Shown: one piece after another, positions 29,920 through 39,260 of the stretch
Position numbering within the stretch: the first letter of the stretch is position 1
Layout of the letters: every line of letters starts with the position of its first letter
From: Devosia sp.
Lineage (GTDB): Bacteria > Pseudomonadota > Alphaproteobacteria > Rhizobiales > Devosiaceae
Length of the DNA: 64,000 bases
Assembly: GCF_028290625.1 (NCBI RefSeq)
Contig: NZ_JAQGJM010000013.1
Span: 29,735 to 93,734 of the forward strand
Direction: 5' to 3'
Notes under the pieces: generated by a model
The model's input: the letters and a program-made list of their open reading frames with translations, nothing else
Databases searched by the model: none
Told to the model about the DNA's origin: nothing
Program-made: the position numbers and the translations under genes

Positions 29920-32391
29920 CTATTCCGCCGCTGCCTTGTGCCCGTGCTCGGCCGCCAACGCACCCGGATCGAAATCATCCACCTTCACCACCCGGTCGGT
30001 CGCTTCATCCGCCGCCCGCATGATGCCGGCTTCATTGTCGTTGAGCACGCCGGCCGCCACGGCGTCAGCGATGGCATCGCGATCCAGCCGCCGCTCGATC
30101 ACGCCCTTGCGGGCCGCCTTGGCGAACTTGGCTTCGATCTCCTCGGCCTCGGTGACCTTGATCAGCGCGTCTTCGAGCACGCCGGTCACGTCATTGGGGT
30201 CCATCGACACATAGGTGCCGGTGGTCAGGCGGTCGCGGAAAGCGCCGGGGCGCAGCACGGCGCGCACGAACCGATAATTGATGCGATCAGTCGCCGGCTT
30301 GGCATGGCGCCCGAGCGGGAAGCACAGGAACCGCATCATATTGGCCATCACGCCATTGGGGAAGTTGGCGAAAATCTCGCCAAAGCTCTTTTCCATCTTG
30401 GCGACGAGGTCGGCCATGATCGCATCGACGACGATCTTGTCCTCGGCGATGCGGCCTTCCTCGTCGTACCGCTTGAGAGTGGCCGACATCATGTAGAGAT
30501 CGCCCAGGATATCGGCCATGCGGCCCGAAATCATCTGCTTGCGCTTGAGCGCGCCGCCCAGGAACACGGTGGTCCAATCGGCCACCAGCGCGAAGGCCTG
30601 GCTGTAGCGGTGCAGTTGGCGATACCAATGCGCCATCTCGCCGTCGTTCGGCGTCGAAGCGAAGGCGCCGCCCGAAATACCGTGCAGGAAGCTGGCGGCG
30701 ATATTGCGCAGCATGAAGCTGGTATGGCCGCCAAACGCCTTGTCGAAATCGTCCAGCCCGGCCTTCTTGTCGGGGTTCTGTACCGACTCGATTTCCCGAT
30801 AGAGGAATGGATGCGCCCGAAGCACACCCTGCGCGAAGGTCATCAGCGTGCGCGTCAAAATATTGGCGCCCTCCACCGTGATCGCTACGGGCGTCGCCAT
30901 ATAGGCGCCGAACAGATAATTAGTCGGCCCATCCTGGATCGCCCGTCCACCGTGGATGTCGAAGGCGTCGTTGAGGCTTTCGCGCATGGCTTCGGTGGCG
31001 CGGTATTTCAGCAGCGCCGAAATCACCGCCGGGCGTTGGCCTTCGTCGACCATCGATGCCGTCAGCCGCCGCGCCGCTTCATAGGTGTAGGAGTTCTTGA
31101 CCATCCGAGCCATCGGCTCGGCGACGCCTTCCATGATGCCGACCGGAATGCCGAACTGGCGGCGCACCCGTGCATAGGCCGAGCTGACGCGCAGGCTCTG
31201 CTTGATCGAGATCGAGCCGATCGCCGGAAGCGAAATGGCGCGGCCGGTCGACAGGCACTCCATTAGCATGCGCCAGCCCTGCCCGGCATAGTCAGTGCCG
31301 CCGATCAGGAAATCCATCGGGATGAAGACGTCAGTGCCCTTGGTCGGCCCGTTCATGAAGGCCTGCCGCGCCGGATAATGCCGGCGGCCGATTTCCACGC
31401 CCGGATGGGTCGAGGGCACCAAGGCCAGCGTGATGCCGACCTTCTCGCCCTTGCCGAGCAGATTATCCGGATCGTGCATGATGAAGGCGAGGCCCACCAA
31501 AGTCGCCACCGGCGCCAATGTGATGTAGCGCTTGTCCCAGCTCAGCTTCACGCCGAGCACTTCCTTGCCCTCGTACATGCCCTTGGTGACAATGCCGATA
31601 TCGCGCATGCCGCCCGCATCCGAGCCCGAATGCACGCCGGTCAGCGCAAAACACGGTACTTCCAGGCCCTTGGCCAGCCGGTGCAGGTATTTGGCTTTCT
31701 GCTCTGCCGTGCCGTATTTTTCCAGCAATTCGCCGGGCCCGAGCGAGTTGGGCACCATCACGGTGATGCCGGCTGCGACCGAGCGGCTCGACACTTTCGA
31801 GACGATCATCGACTGCGCCTGGGCGGTGAAGCCCAGCCCGCCATGCTCCTTGCCGATCAGCATGCCGAGGAAGCCGTTTTCCTTGAGGAACTGCCACACT
31901 TCCGGCGACAGGTCGCTGCGGTTATGCCGCGTATCCCAGTCGTCGATCATCTTGCAGACGACATTGACCGGGCCATCAAGGAACGCCTGCTCCTCGGCGC
32001 TCAGCGTCAATGGACGGATCGAAGTTAGCTTGGTCCAGTCGGGACGGCCGGAAAACAGTTCGGCATCCCAGCCAACCGTGCCGGCATCCAGCGCTTCCTG
32101 TTCGGTCCGGCTGACACGTGGCAAGATGGACTTGACCATGCCGTAGACCGGCTTGGTGACCGCCACCTTGCGGATAGCTTCGACCGACAGCAGCAGCAGA
32201 ATAATGGCCGGCAGCAGCACCAGGATCAGCCCGCCAATATCGGTCGCGAAAATCGCGCCCGCGCCGGTAAAGTCCACCCGCGTCAGCAGCCCGATGACCA
32301 GCGCCGCCACGCCCCATTGCCACAGCGGCGATTGGCGCACTGCCAGAACTGCAGCCACGACCAGACTGATCACGATAAGCGCTAGTGTCAT
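29920..32391 (-). CDS. fadE: acyl-CoA dehydrogenase FadE (long form)
   Basis: 823 aa; N-terminal TM segments; LIGKEHGGLGFTAQAQSMIVSKVSSRSVAAGITVMVPNSLGPGELLEKYGT; C-terminal DUF1974-like region. Confidence 0.93.
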   Translation of the reverse strand: MTLALIVISLVVAAVLAVRQSPLWQWGVAALVIGLLTRVDFTGAGAIFATDIGGLILVLLPAIILLLLSVEAIRKVAVTKPVYGMVKSILPRVSRTEQEALDAGTVGWDAELFSGRPDWTKLTSIRPLTLSAEEQAFLDGPVNVVCKMIDDWDTRHNRSDLSPEVWQFLKENGFLGMLIGKEHGGLGFTAQAQSMIVSKVSSRSVAAGITVMVPNSLGPGELLEKYGTAEQKAKYLHRLAKGLEVPCFALTGVHSGSDAGGMRDIGIVTKGMYEGKEVLGVKLSWDKRYITLAPVATLVGLAFIMHDPDNLLGKGEKVGITLALVPSTHPGVEIGRRHYPARQAFMNGPTKGTDVFIPMDFLIGGTDYAGQGWRMLMECLSTGRAISLPAIGSISIKQSLRVSSAYARVRRQFGIPVGIMEGVAEPMARMVKNSYTYEAARRLTASMVDEGQRPAVISALLKYRATEAMRESLNDAFDIHGGRAIQDGPTNYLFGAYMATPVAITVEGANILTRTLMTFAQGVLRAHPFLYREIESVQNPDKKAGLDDFDKAFGGHTSFMLRNIAASFLHGISGGAFASTPNDGEMAHWYRQLHRYSQAFALVADWTTVFLGGALKRKQMISGRMADILGDLYMMSATLKRYDEEGRIAEDKIVVDAIMADLVAKMEKSFGEIFANFPNGVMANMMRFLCFPLGRHAKPATDRINYRFVRAVLRPGAFRDRLTTGTYVSMDPNDVTGVLEDALIKVTEAEEIEAKFAKAARKGVIERRLDRDAIADAVAAGVLNDNEAGIMRAADEATDRVVKVDDFDPGALAAEHGHKAAAE

Positions 32392-32543
32392 GTCGTCCCC
32401 TCCTCAGCGCCGCATCCGTTGCCCCGGATGACGTCGCATTCCCCAAACCCAGGCGAAGAGCCGACTGTCGCCAGCATATTCACGCAAGGCCGCGCTCATC
32501 ATAGCGCGCCGTCTCTTAACGATTGACCGACAGTTTAGTACAA

Positions 32544-32559
32544 TTGACGTTTACGTCAA
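32544..32559. promoter_or_regulatory. LiuR-like operator TTGACGTTTACGTCAA upstream of fadE
   Basis: Perfect 7-bp inverted arms with 2-nt spacer, 153 bp upstream of the fadE start. Confidence 0.6.
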
Positions 32560-32606
32560 CCATTTGCCGATTAGGTTAGGGTTTGCGGCGATTTTACTGG
32601 AACATA

Positions 32607-32740
32607 GTGCCACGCCCTCGTGGTTCGAGGCTCGCAAAGAGCTCGCACCTCACCATGAGGGCTGATGGGACTCTGTGCCGTTTCAGTAGTCCTCATGGTG
32701 AGGTGGGAGCGCAGCGACCCTCGAACCACGAGGCGTGGCA
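32607..32740. repeat. intergenic inverted repeat, family C
   Basis: GCCACGCCCTCGTGGTTCGAGG ... CCTCGAACCACGAGGCGTGGC. Confidence 0.9.
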
Positions 32741-32771
32741 CAATCCCCCCGTCAAAAGCTCGGGCACCTGT

Positions 32772-32787
32772 TTGACGCTAACGTAAA
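32772..32787. promoter_or_regulatory. LiuR-like operator TTGACGCTAACGTAAA upstream of fadD
   Basis: Imperfect palindrome related to the fadE site, about 70 bp before the fadD start. Confidence 0.55.
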
Positions 32788-32857
32788 GCCGTGGGATACT
32801 TGACCCAACTCGATCCGCGCCAAAGCGGACGCCGGCAGCGCCCCTGGAGGATATCTG

Positions 32858-34579
32858 ATGGATACCGCACTCGACACGTCCGTGCCGACACCCCTGCGGC
32901 CCTGGATTGGGAGCTATCCCGACGGCATCCGTTGGGACGTGGCCATCGATACCCGCCCGGTGCACGAGCAGGTACTGGCCGCCTGTGCCAAGGACCCCTT
33001 CGCCCCCGCCATGGATTTCATGGGCGGCACCACCAGCTTCGGCGATCTGGCCCGCAAGATCATCGCCTTTGCGGGCGCCCTGCAGCACCAGTTCGGCATC
33101 ACCAAGGGCAGCCGCATCATGCTGATGCTGCCCAATACGCCGTTTTACCCGATCGCCTATTATGGCGTGCTGCGCGCCGGCGGAATCGTGGTCAATTGCA
33201 ATCCGCTCTACACCATCAAGGAACTCAGCCAGATCGCCGAAAACGCCGATGCGGAGGTGCTGATTACCCTCGATCTCAAGATGATCTTCGAAAAGGCCGA
33301 GGCGCTGGTCGAGCAGGGCCACATCAAGTCGGTCGTGGTCTGCCACTTCCCCGATGCCCTGCCGCTGGTCAAGAAGGTCCTCTACTCCGTCGCCAAGCGC
33401 AAGGACCTGTCCCGGCCCAGCAAGTCGCGCATTGCCCGCAGCATCACCTATTTCGACGAGATGATCTCGCGCCACGAGACCCCCGACGCCGTTGTCATCG
33501 ACGCCACCAAGGACATCGCCGTCCAGCAATATACCGGCGGCACCACCGGCATTCCGCGCGGCGCCCTGCTGACCCACGCCAATATCGCCGCCAATATGAG
33601 CCAGATCGACAAATGGGGCGGCGGCATCTTTTATCCGCCTTCGAAGGTCGTCGCGGTGCTTCCGTTCTTCCATATCTTCGCCATGACGGTCTGCATGAAC
33701 GTGCCCCTCTGCAACGGCACCCAGATTGTCATGCTGCCGCGCTTCGATCTCAAGGACTTGCTGGCGCTGCTGGTGCGCACCCGCGCCAATATCCTGCCTG
33801 CCGTGCCAACCCTGCTCACCGCCATCGCTCGCGCCGATAGCGCCACCGCCGATAGCCTCAAGAGCATCGAGGTCGCCATTTCGGGCGGCGCGGCTTTGTC
33901 CGACGAAATCCGCGCCGAATATGTCAAGAAATCAAGCGCCCTGCTGGCCGAAGGCTATGGGCTGACCGAGGCTTCCCCGGTGGTGTGCTGCGCCGCCCTG
34001 CGCGTCCCATCCAAGCCCATGTCCATCGGCATGCCGCTGCCCGGCACCGATATCCGCTTTGTCGATCCGGACACCGGCAAGGTCGTGGGCATCGGTGAAA
34101 ATGGCGAATTGCAGGTCAAGGGCCCGCAGGTCATGGCCGGCTATTACAAGGATGAGGAGGCCACGCGCGGCGCTTTCCAGGATGGCTGGCTGCGCACCGG
34201 CGATGTCGGCCACATGGACGACGAAGGCTATGTGTTCCTCGTTGACCGCATCAAGGACCTGATCATCTGTTCCGGCTTCAAGATCTATCCGCGCATCATC
34301 GAAGAAGCGCTGATGACCCATCCGGCGGTCGATGAAGCCAATGTCATCGGCGTCCCCGACAGCTATCGCGGCGAAGCCCCCGTCGCCTTCATCAAGCTCA
34401 AGCCCGGCCAGAGCGTCAGCGAGGCCGATCTCAAGGCGTTCCTCGCCAAGACCATCAGCAAGATCGAAATGCCACGCGAGTTCATCTTCAAGGACACGCT
34501 GCCCAAAACCCTGATCGGCAAGCTGTCCAAAAAGGAGCTGCGCACCGAATACCAGGCCATGAAGGCGGCCAAGCCATGA
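32858..34579 (+). CDS. fadD: long-chain fatty acid-CoA ligase
   Basis: AMP-binding motif QQYTGGTTGIPRGALLTH; DRIKDLIICSGFKIYPRIIEEAL. Confidence 0.94.
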   Translation: MDTALDTSVPTPLRPWIGSYPDGIRWDVAIDTRPVHEQVLAACAKDPFAPAMDFMGGTTSFGDLARKIIAFAGALQHQFGITKGSRIMLMLPNTPFYPIAYYGVLRAGGIVVNCNPLYTIKELSQIAENADAEVLITLDLKMIFEKAEALVEQGHIKSVVVCHFPDALPLVKKVLYSVAKRKDLSRPSKSRIARSITYFDEMISRHETPDAVVIDATKDIAVQQYTGGTTGIPRGALLTHANIAANMSQIDKWGGGIFYPPSKVVAVLPFFHIFAMTVCMNVPLCNGTQIVMLPRFDLKDLLALLVRTRANILPAVPTLLTAIARADSATADSLKSIEVAISGGAALSDEIRAEYVKKSSALLAEGYGLTEASPVVCCAALRVPSKPMSIGMPLPGTDIRFVDPDTGKVVGIGENGELQVKGPQVMAGYYKDEEATRGAFQDGWLRTGDVGHMDDEGYVFLVDRIKDLIICSGFKIYPRIIEEALMTHPAVDEANVIGVPDSYRGEAPVAFIKLKPGQSVSEADLKAFLAKTISKIEMPREFIFKDTLPKTLIGKLSKKELRTEYQAMKAAKP

Positions 34580-34968
34580 ACCGCCTGGAGCCCGAAAATC
34601 GCGATCTCTTCGCCATTGCCGACCTTGCGCGCGAATTCGGCATCTCGACCCGCGCGCTGCGCTTCTATGAAGCCAAAGGCCTGCTCGCTCCCGAACGCGT
34701 CGGCGCCACCCGCATCTTCCGCCGCCGCGACCGCGCCCGGCTGATCCTGATCCTGCGCGGCAAACGCCTCGGTTTCTCGCTGCGCGATATCTCCGACTAC
34801 CTCAGCCTCTACGACGCCGACCGCAACCAGCAGGTCCACCTCCTCGCCGGCATGGTCCAGGAGCGCCTGACCTCGCTCGAAGGCCAGTTGGAGGATTTGC
34901 AGACCACCATCGCCGAACTGCGCGAAATCAAGAAGCTGGCCGATGAGCGGATGGCCAAAGCGGGGTAA
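34576..34968 (+). CDS. MerR-family transcriptional regulator (LiuR-like)
   Basis: FAIADLAREFGISTRALRFYEAKGLLAPERVGATRIFRRRDRARLILILRGKRLGFSL; ATGA overlap with fadD. Confidence 0.92.
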   Translation: MNRLEPENRDLFAIADLAREFGISTRALRFYEAKGLLAPERVGATRIFRRRDRARLILILRGKRLGFSLRDISDYLSLYDADRNQQVHLLAGMVQERLTSLEGQLEDLQTTIAELREIKKLADERMAKAG

Positions 34969-34971
34969 ATG

Positions 34972-35106
34972 GTGCCACGCCCTCGTGGTTCGAGGCGCTG
35001 AAGAAGCGCACCTCACCATGAGGGCTACTGGAAAACTGCAGCAAGAGTAGTCCTCATGGTGAGGTGCGAACCCCTTCGCGAGCCTCGAACCACGAGGGCG
35101 TGGCAT
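34972..35106. repeat. intergenic inverted repeat, family C
   Basis: TGCCACGCCCTCGTGGTTCGAGG ... CCTCGAACCACGAGGGCGTGGCA. Confidence 0.9.
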
Positions 35107-35109
35107 GAG

Positions 35110-35409
35110 CTAGCGCCCCTTCGGCTTTCCCTTAGTCATAAAATCCGGCTTCTTCGGCTTGACCCAGCCCTTGGGCGGCTGCCGCACGGGCACATTGGTG
35201 CCCAGCCCCATTGCCCCCGGCGGGGGCTGGCTGACTGTGGTGGTGAACCCACCCTCGTCATCCACCTTCGGCACTTCGGGCATTTCGCCGCGCAGATGGG
35301 CGATCTCATCGCGCAACCGCGTCGCCGCTTCGAAGTCCATCGCCTCCGCCGCCTGCGCCATCTGCTTTTCCAGCGCGACGATCTTCACGTGATTCGATCG
35401 CGATGACAT
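35110..35409 (-). CDS. UvrB/UvrC-motif small protein
   Basis: VKIVALEKQMAQAAEAMDFEAATRLRDEIAHLRGE resembles the UVR motif. Confidence 0.8.
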   Translation of the reverse strand: MSSRSNHVKIVALEKQMAQAAEAMDFEAATRLRDEIAHLRGEMPEVPKVDDEGGFTTTVSQPPPGAMGLGTNVPVRQPPKGWVKPKKPDFMTKGKPKGR

Positions 35410-35418
35410 GAAATCCTC

Positions 35419-36996
35419 CTAACTGGCCGCCACGAACACGGCCATATCCTCCAGCGTGCCCGCCTCGCTTGCCGGCTTGTCCCAGCGGATCCGGTTGATG
35501 CGCGGAAACCGCAGCGCCACCCCCGACTTGTGCCGCGTGCTCTGCTGCGCCGAGTCGAACGCCACTTCGAACACCAACTTCTTCTTCACTTCCCGCACCG
35601 GCCCGAATGCCTGGATCGTATTGGCCCGCACCCACTTGTCCAAGAGCTTCAACTCCTCATCGGTGAATCCAAAATACGCTTTGCCGATCGGCACGATCTC
35701 GTTGCCCTTCCACACACCGAAAGTGTAGTCCGAATAGAACGAACTCCGCTTGCCATGCCCGCGCTGGGCATACATCAGGACGGCGTCCACCACGTTCGGA
35801 TCGCGCTTCCACTTGAACCAGAACCCCTTGGGCCGCCCCGGCACATAGGGCGAACTGCGAAGCTTGATCATCACCCCTTCATGGCCATGCTCATCCGCCC
35901 CCTGCCGCCGCAACTTCGCCAGATTATCCCAATCGCCGAACGGCAAGACTTCGGACAGGTCCAGCCGCGTCTGCGGATTGGCCACCATCCATGCCTCCAG
36001 CCGCGCCCGCCGCTGCGTCCACTCCAGCGGCCGCACGTCCTCGCGCCCATCGAACAGCATGTCATAAACCCGGATAAAGGCCGGGCTCTCCTTGAGATGC
36101 TTGGCCGAGGCGACCTTCTTGTTCAGCCGCTGCTGCAGATCATTGAAACTGCCCGGCTCAAAATTCTTGCCGACCAACAATTCCCCATCCAGCACCGCCA
36201 GCCCGCTGACATTGTCCACGATATCGGGAAACGCCGTCGCGATATCGTCCCCCGTCCGCGAAAACAGCGACACGGTCCCGCCGCCCAGCACCAGTTGCAC
36301 CCGAATGCCGTCCCACTTCCACTCCGCCGAAAAATCGGCGGGATCGAGCTTGGCGAGGTCCTTTTCCTCGTCGATCGGATTGGACAGCATCAGCGGATGA
36401 AACCGCGCCGACTGATCGATATCGGGCCGCTCGGCCTTGCCATCGAGCCAGGCGAACAGATCGAGATAGGGGAGCTTCAGCCCGTGCCACACCTCCTCGA
36501 TTTCCTGCAAATCCTTGCCGCTCATCTCAGCCAAAGCCGTCTTGGCCAGCCGTGCCGATAGCCCGATCCGCAGCGCCCCCGTCGCCAGCTTCACCAGCGC
36601 CCAGCGCTCGTTGATCCCCGCCCGCGTCAGCAGCGAGGCGATCAGCTTGGGCAATTCGCTTTTGCTGGTGGTGTTGAACAGCTCGATCAAATCGGTCAGC
36701 GACGGCAGATCGCTTTGCTCGCCGTGATGCGGCCAGATCAGCGCAATGGTCTCGCCGAGGTCCCCCACATAATCATAGCTCATCGCAAACAGCGTCGGAT
36801 CGACCTCGGCCAGCACGATGTCCTTGAGCAGCGCCGGCTTCACATTGCGAAACGTCAACGCCCCGGTCAGCACCGCCAGCGCAAAACCGCGATCGGGGTC
36901 CGGCACCTCGGCGAAATACTGCGTCAACGCCGTGATCTTGCGATTGCGCGACGGCGTCAGCGCCAAAAGTTCCAGCAGTTGGGCAAAGCGCTTCAC
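35419..36996 (-). CDS. ATP-dependent DNA ligase (cisplatin damage response type)
   Basis: Ligase motif AEWKWDGIRVQLVLGGGTVSLFSRTGDDI; C-terminal PRINRIRWDKPASEAGTLEDM. Confidence 0.92.
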   Translation of the reverse strand: MKRFAQLLELLALTPSRNRKITALTQYFAEVPDPDRGFALAVLTGALTFRNVKPALLKDIVLAEVDPTLFAMSYDYVGDLGETIALIWPHHGEQSDLPSLTDLIELFNTTSKSELPKLIASLLTRAGINERWALVKLATGALRIGLSARLAKTALAEMSGKDLQEIEEVWHGLKLPYLDLFAWLDGKAERPDIDQSARFHPLMLSNPIDEEKDLAKLDPADFSAEWKWDGIRVQLVLGGGTVSLFSRTGDDIATAFPDIVDNVSGLAVLDGELLVGKNFEPGSFNDLQQRLNKKVASAKHLKESPAFIRVYDMLFDGREDVRPLEWTQRRARLEAWMVANPQTRLDLSEVLPFGDWDNLAKLRRQGADEHGHEGVMIKLRSSPYVPGRPKGFWFKWKRDPNVVDAVLMYAQRGHGKRSSFYSDYTFGVWKGNEIVPIGKAYFGFTDEELKLLDKWVRANTIQAFGPVREVKKKLVFEVAFDSAQQSTRHKSGVALRFPRINRIRWDKPASEAGTLEDMAVFVAAS

Positions 36997-38027
36997 TCCT
37001 CGCCCTCCCCGCCATCGTCTTCAAAGCCCTGGATATTGAGCGGCTCGGCCGTCAGCCCCTGCTGTTGGCACCAGTAGACCAACGCATCCTCGCGCCCATG
37101 GGTCACCCACACCGTCTCGGCCTTGGTCTCGCGGATCGTCTGCCCCAGTTCGCCCCAATCGCAATGATCCGAAATCACCAGCGGCAATTCCACCAGCGCC
37201 TGCCTTGCTCGTTGTTTCACGCTCATCCAGCCGGATGCCTGACACGTAACCGGATCGGGAAACCGCCGGCTCCAGCGGTCGCGAATGGCGGAAGGCGGCG
37301 CGATCACGATCTGTCCCGCAAACGCCGCCTTGGGTACATCCAGCGCCGGCCGCAAATCGCCAAGCGGCACCCCCAGTTCTTCGTAGAGCGCACAGAGCCG
37401 CAGCATCGCGCCATGGAGATAAATCGGCGCGTCATACCCGGCGTCCCGCAACAGCGCGATCACCCGCTGCGCCTTGCCTAGTGCGTAACATCCCACCAGA
37501 TGCGCTCGCTCCGGATTGGCCCTGACCGAGGCCAGCAACCGCCCGATCTCCACTTTCGGATGCGGATGCTGGAACACCGGCAGCCCGAATGTCGCCTCGG
37601 TCACCAGCAGGTTGCATTCGACCAACTCGAACGTCTGCGCCGTCCGGTCCGGCAACCGTTTGTAGTCGCCGGTCACCACCACCCGCTGGCCCTTGTGCTC
37701 CACCAGCACCTGCGCCGATCCCAGAATGTGCCCGGCCGGATACAGCGTAATCGTCACATCGTCGATCAACAGCGGCACACCAAACTCCAGCGCCTCGAAC
37801 GTCCCGGCGCAATCCTCGCCATACCGCGTCTTCATAATGGCGATCGTGTCCGGCGTCGCCAGCACCGCACCATGCCCCGAGCGCGCATGATCAGCATGCC
37901 CATGCGTCACGATCGCCCGCGCCTTGGGGGTCGACGGATCGATGAACGCGTCGATGGCGCGGATGTGCAGATTTCGGTCCAGCAGCATAGCGATGTCTTT
38001 TCCCACTTGCGCAATGGAACGAGGCAT
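36993..38027 (-). CDS. ligase-associated DNA exonuclease (metallo-beta-lactamase fold)
   Basis: AIVTHGHADHARSGHGAVLATPDTIAIMKTRYG; stop overlaps the ligase start. Confidence 0.9.
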   Translation of the reverse strand: MPRSIAQVGKDIAMLLDRNLHIRAIDAFIDPSTPKARAIVTHGHADHARSGHGAVLATPDTIAIMKTRYGEDCAGTFEALEFGVPLLIDDVTITLYPAGHILGSAQVLVEHKGQRVVVTGDYKRLPDRTAQTFELVECNLLVTEATFGLPVFQHPHPKVEIGRLLASVRANPERAHLVGCYALGKAQRVIALLRDAGYDAPIYLHGAMLRLCALYEELGVPLGDLRPALDVPKAAFAGQIVIAPPSAIRDRWSRRFPDPVTCQASGWMSVKQRARQALVELPLVISDHCDWGELGQTIRETKAETVWVTHGREDALVYWCQQQGLTAEPLNIQGFEDDGGEGEE

Positions 38028-38070
38028 AGTCGCATCAGGTTGCCCCCTCGACAATCAAGGTGAGCCGATC

Positions 38071-38907
38071 ATGCGCGAAATCCCCACCACGCCCCTGCCC
38101 GATGGCACCCCGATTCCCGTCTTCGGCCTCGGCACCTGGAAAATGGGCGACCGCAATTCCGACACCGCCGCCGAAATCGCCGCCCTGCGCGCGGGCCTCG
38201 ACGAGGGTGTGACCCTGTTCGATACCGCCGAAATGTACGGCTCCGGTGGCGCCGAACGGGTCCTGGGCGAAGCCATTGCGGGCCGCCGCGACGACACCTT
38301 CCTCGTCAGCAAGGTGCTGCCCTCCAATGCCGGGCGCGCCAAGGCCATCGCCGCCTGCGAGGCGAGCCTGCGCCGCCTCAACACCGATCGACTCGATCTG
38401 TACCTGCTGCATTGGCGCGGCTCGGTGCCGCTATCCGAAACCGTGCGCGCCTTTGAGGACCTCGTTGCCGCCGGCAAAATCCTGCGCTGGGGCGTCTCCA
38501 ATTTCGACCCCGCCGACATGGTCGAACTCGACGCCCTCTCCAAGCGCTGCGCTGCCAACCAGGTGCTCTACAATCTCACCCGCCGCGGCATCGAATTCGA
38601 CCTGCTGCCGCAAGCCCAGCGCCGCTCGCTGCCGATCATGGCCTATTCACCCATCGAGCAGGGCGCGCTGCTCGATCACCCCACGCTGGCCGAAATCGCC
38701 CGCAACCACGCCGCCACCCCAGCCCAGATCGCGCTGGCCTGGGTGCTGCGCCAACCCGGCGCCGTGGCTATCCCCAAAACCAGCAATGCCGATCGCGTGC
38801 CCGAAAACCTCGGCGCGCTCGATATCGAACTCACCGAAACCGACATCGCCAAACTCGACAAGGCCTTCCCGCCACCGCGCCGGAAGGCCTCGCTCGAGAT
38901 GATCTGA
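38071..38907 (+). CDS. aldo/keto reductase
   Basis: IPVFGLGTWKMGD...LFDTAEMYGSGGAERVLGEAI. Confidence 0.92.
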   Translation: MREIPTTPLPDGTPIPVFGLGTWKMGDRNSDTAAEIAALRAGLDEGVTLFDTAEMYGSGGAERVLGEAIAGRRDDTFLVSKVLPSNAGRAKAIAACEASLRRLNTDRLDLYLLHWRGSVPLSETVRAFEDLVAAGKILRWGVSNFDPADMVELDALSKRCAANQVLYNLTRRGIEFDLLPQAQRRSLPIMAYSPIEQGALLDHPTLAEIARNHAATPAQIALAWVLRQPGAVAIPKTSNADRVPENLGALDIELTETDIAKLDKAFPPPRRKASLEMI

Positions 38908-39201
38908 CTATTTGTCGGCCAAGATATCGATCTTGTTGATGCTGGGTGGCTCGGCGAACAACTCGTCCGCCTTGGCCATCAGCGCCGCCGCCACCTTGCC
39001 GTTGAGATGGGCGTCCCGGCCGCCGTCATCCTCGAACGTATCGAAGATCGAATAGCGGCCGCCGCCTTCCTTGAGCGCGTACCAGGTGACCGTGCCGGGT
39101 TCGGCTTGCACCAGCGGCAGTGCCCCCTTCAGGAACGCCTCGACTTCGGCTTCCTTGCCCGGCTTGGCTTTCATGCTGGCGTAAATTGCCTTGGTGACCA
39201 T
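38908..39201 (-). CDS. antibiotic biosynthesis monooxygenase-like (ABM) protein
   Basis: KAKPGKEAEVEAFLKGALPLVQAEPGTVTWYALKEGGGRYSIFDTFEDDGGRDAHLNGKVA. Confidence 0.85.
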   Translation of the reverse strand: MVTKAIYASMKAKPGKEAEVEAFLKGALPLVQAEPGTVTWYALKEGGGRYSIFDTFEDDGGRDAHLNGKVAAALMAKADELFAEPPSINKIDILADK

Positions 39202-39260
39202 GATCGTTTCTCCTCTGTGGGAGACACAACGCGGCCGGCCCCAGATCGGTTCGCGACCGC

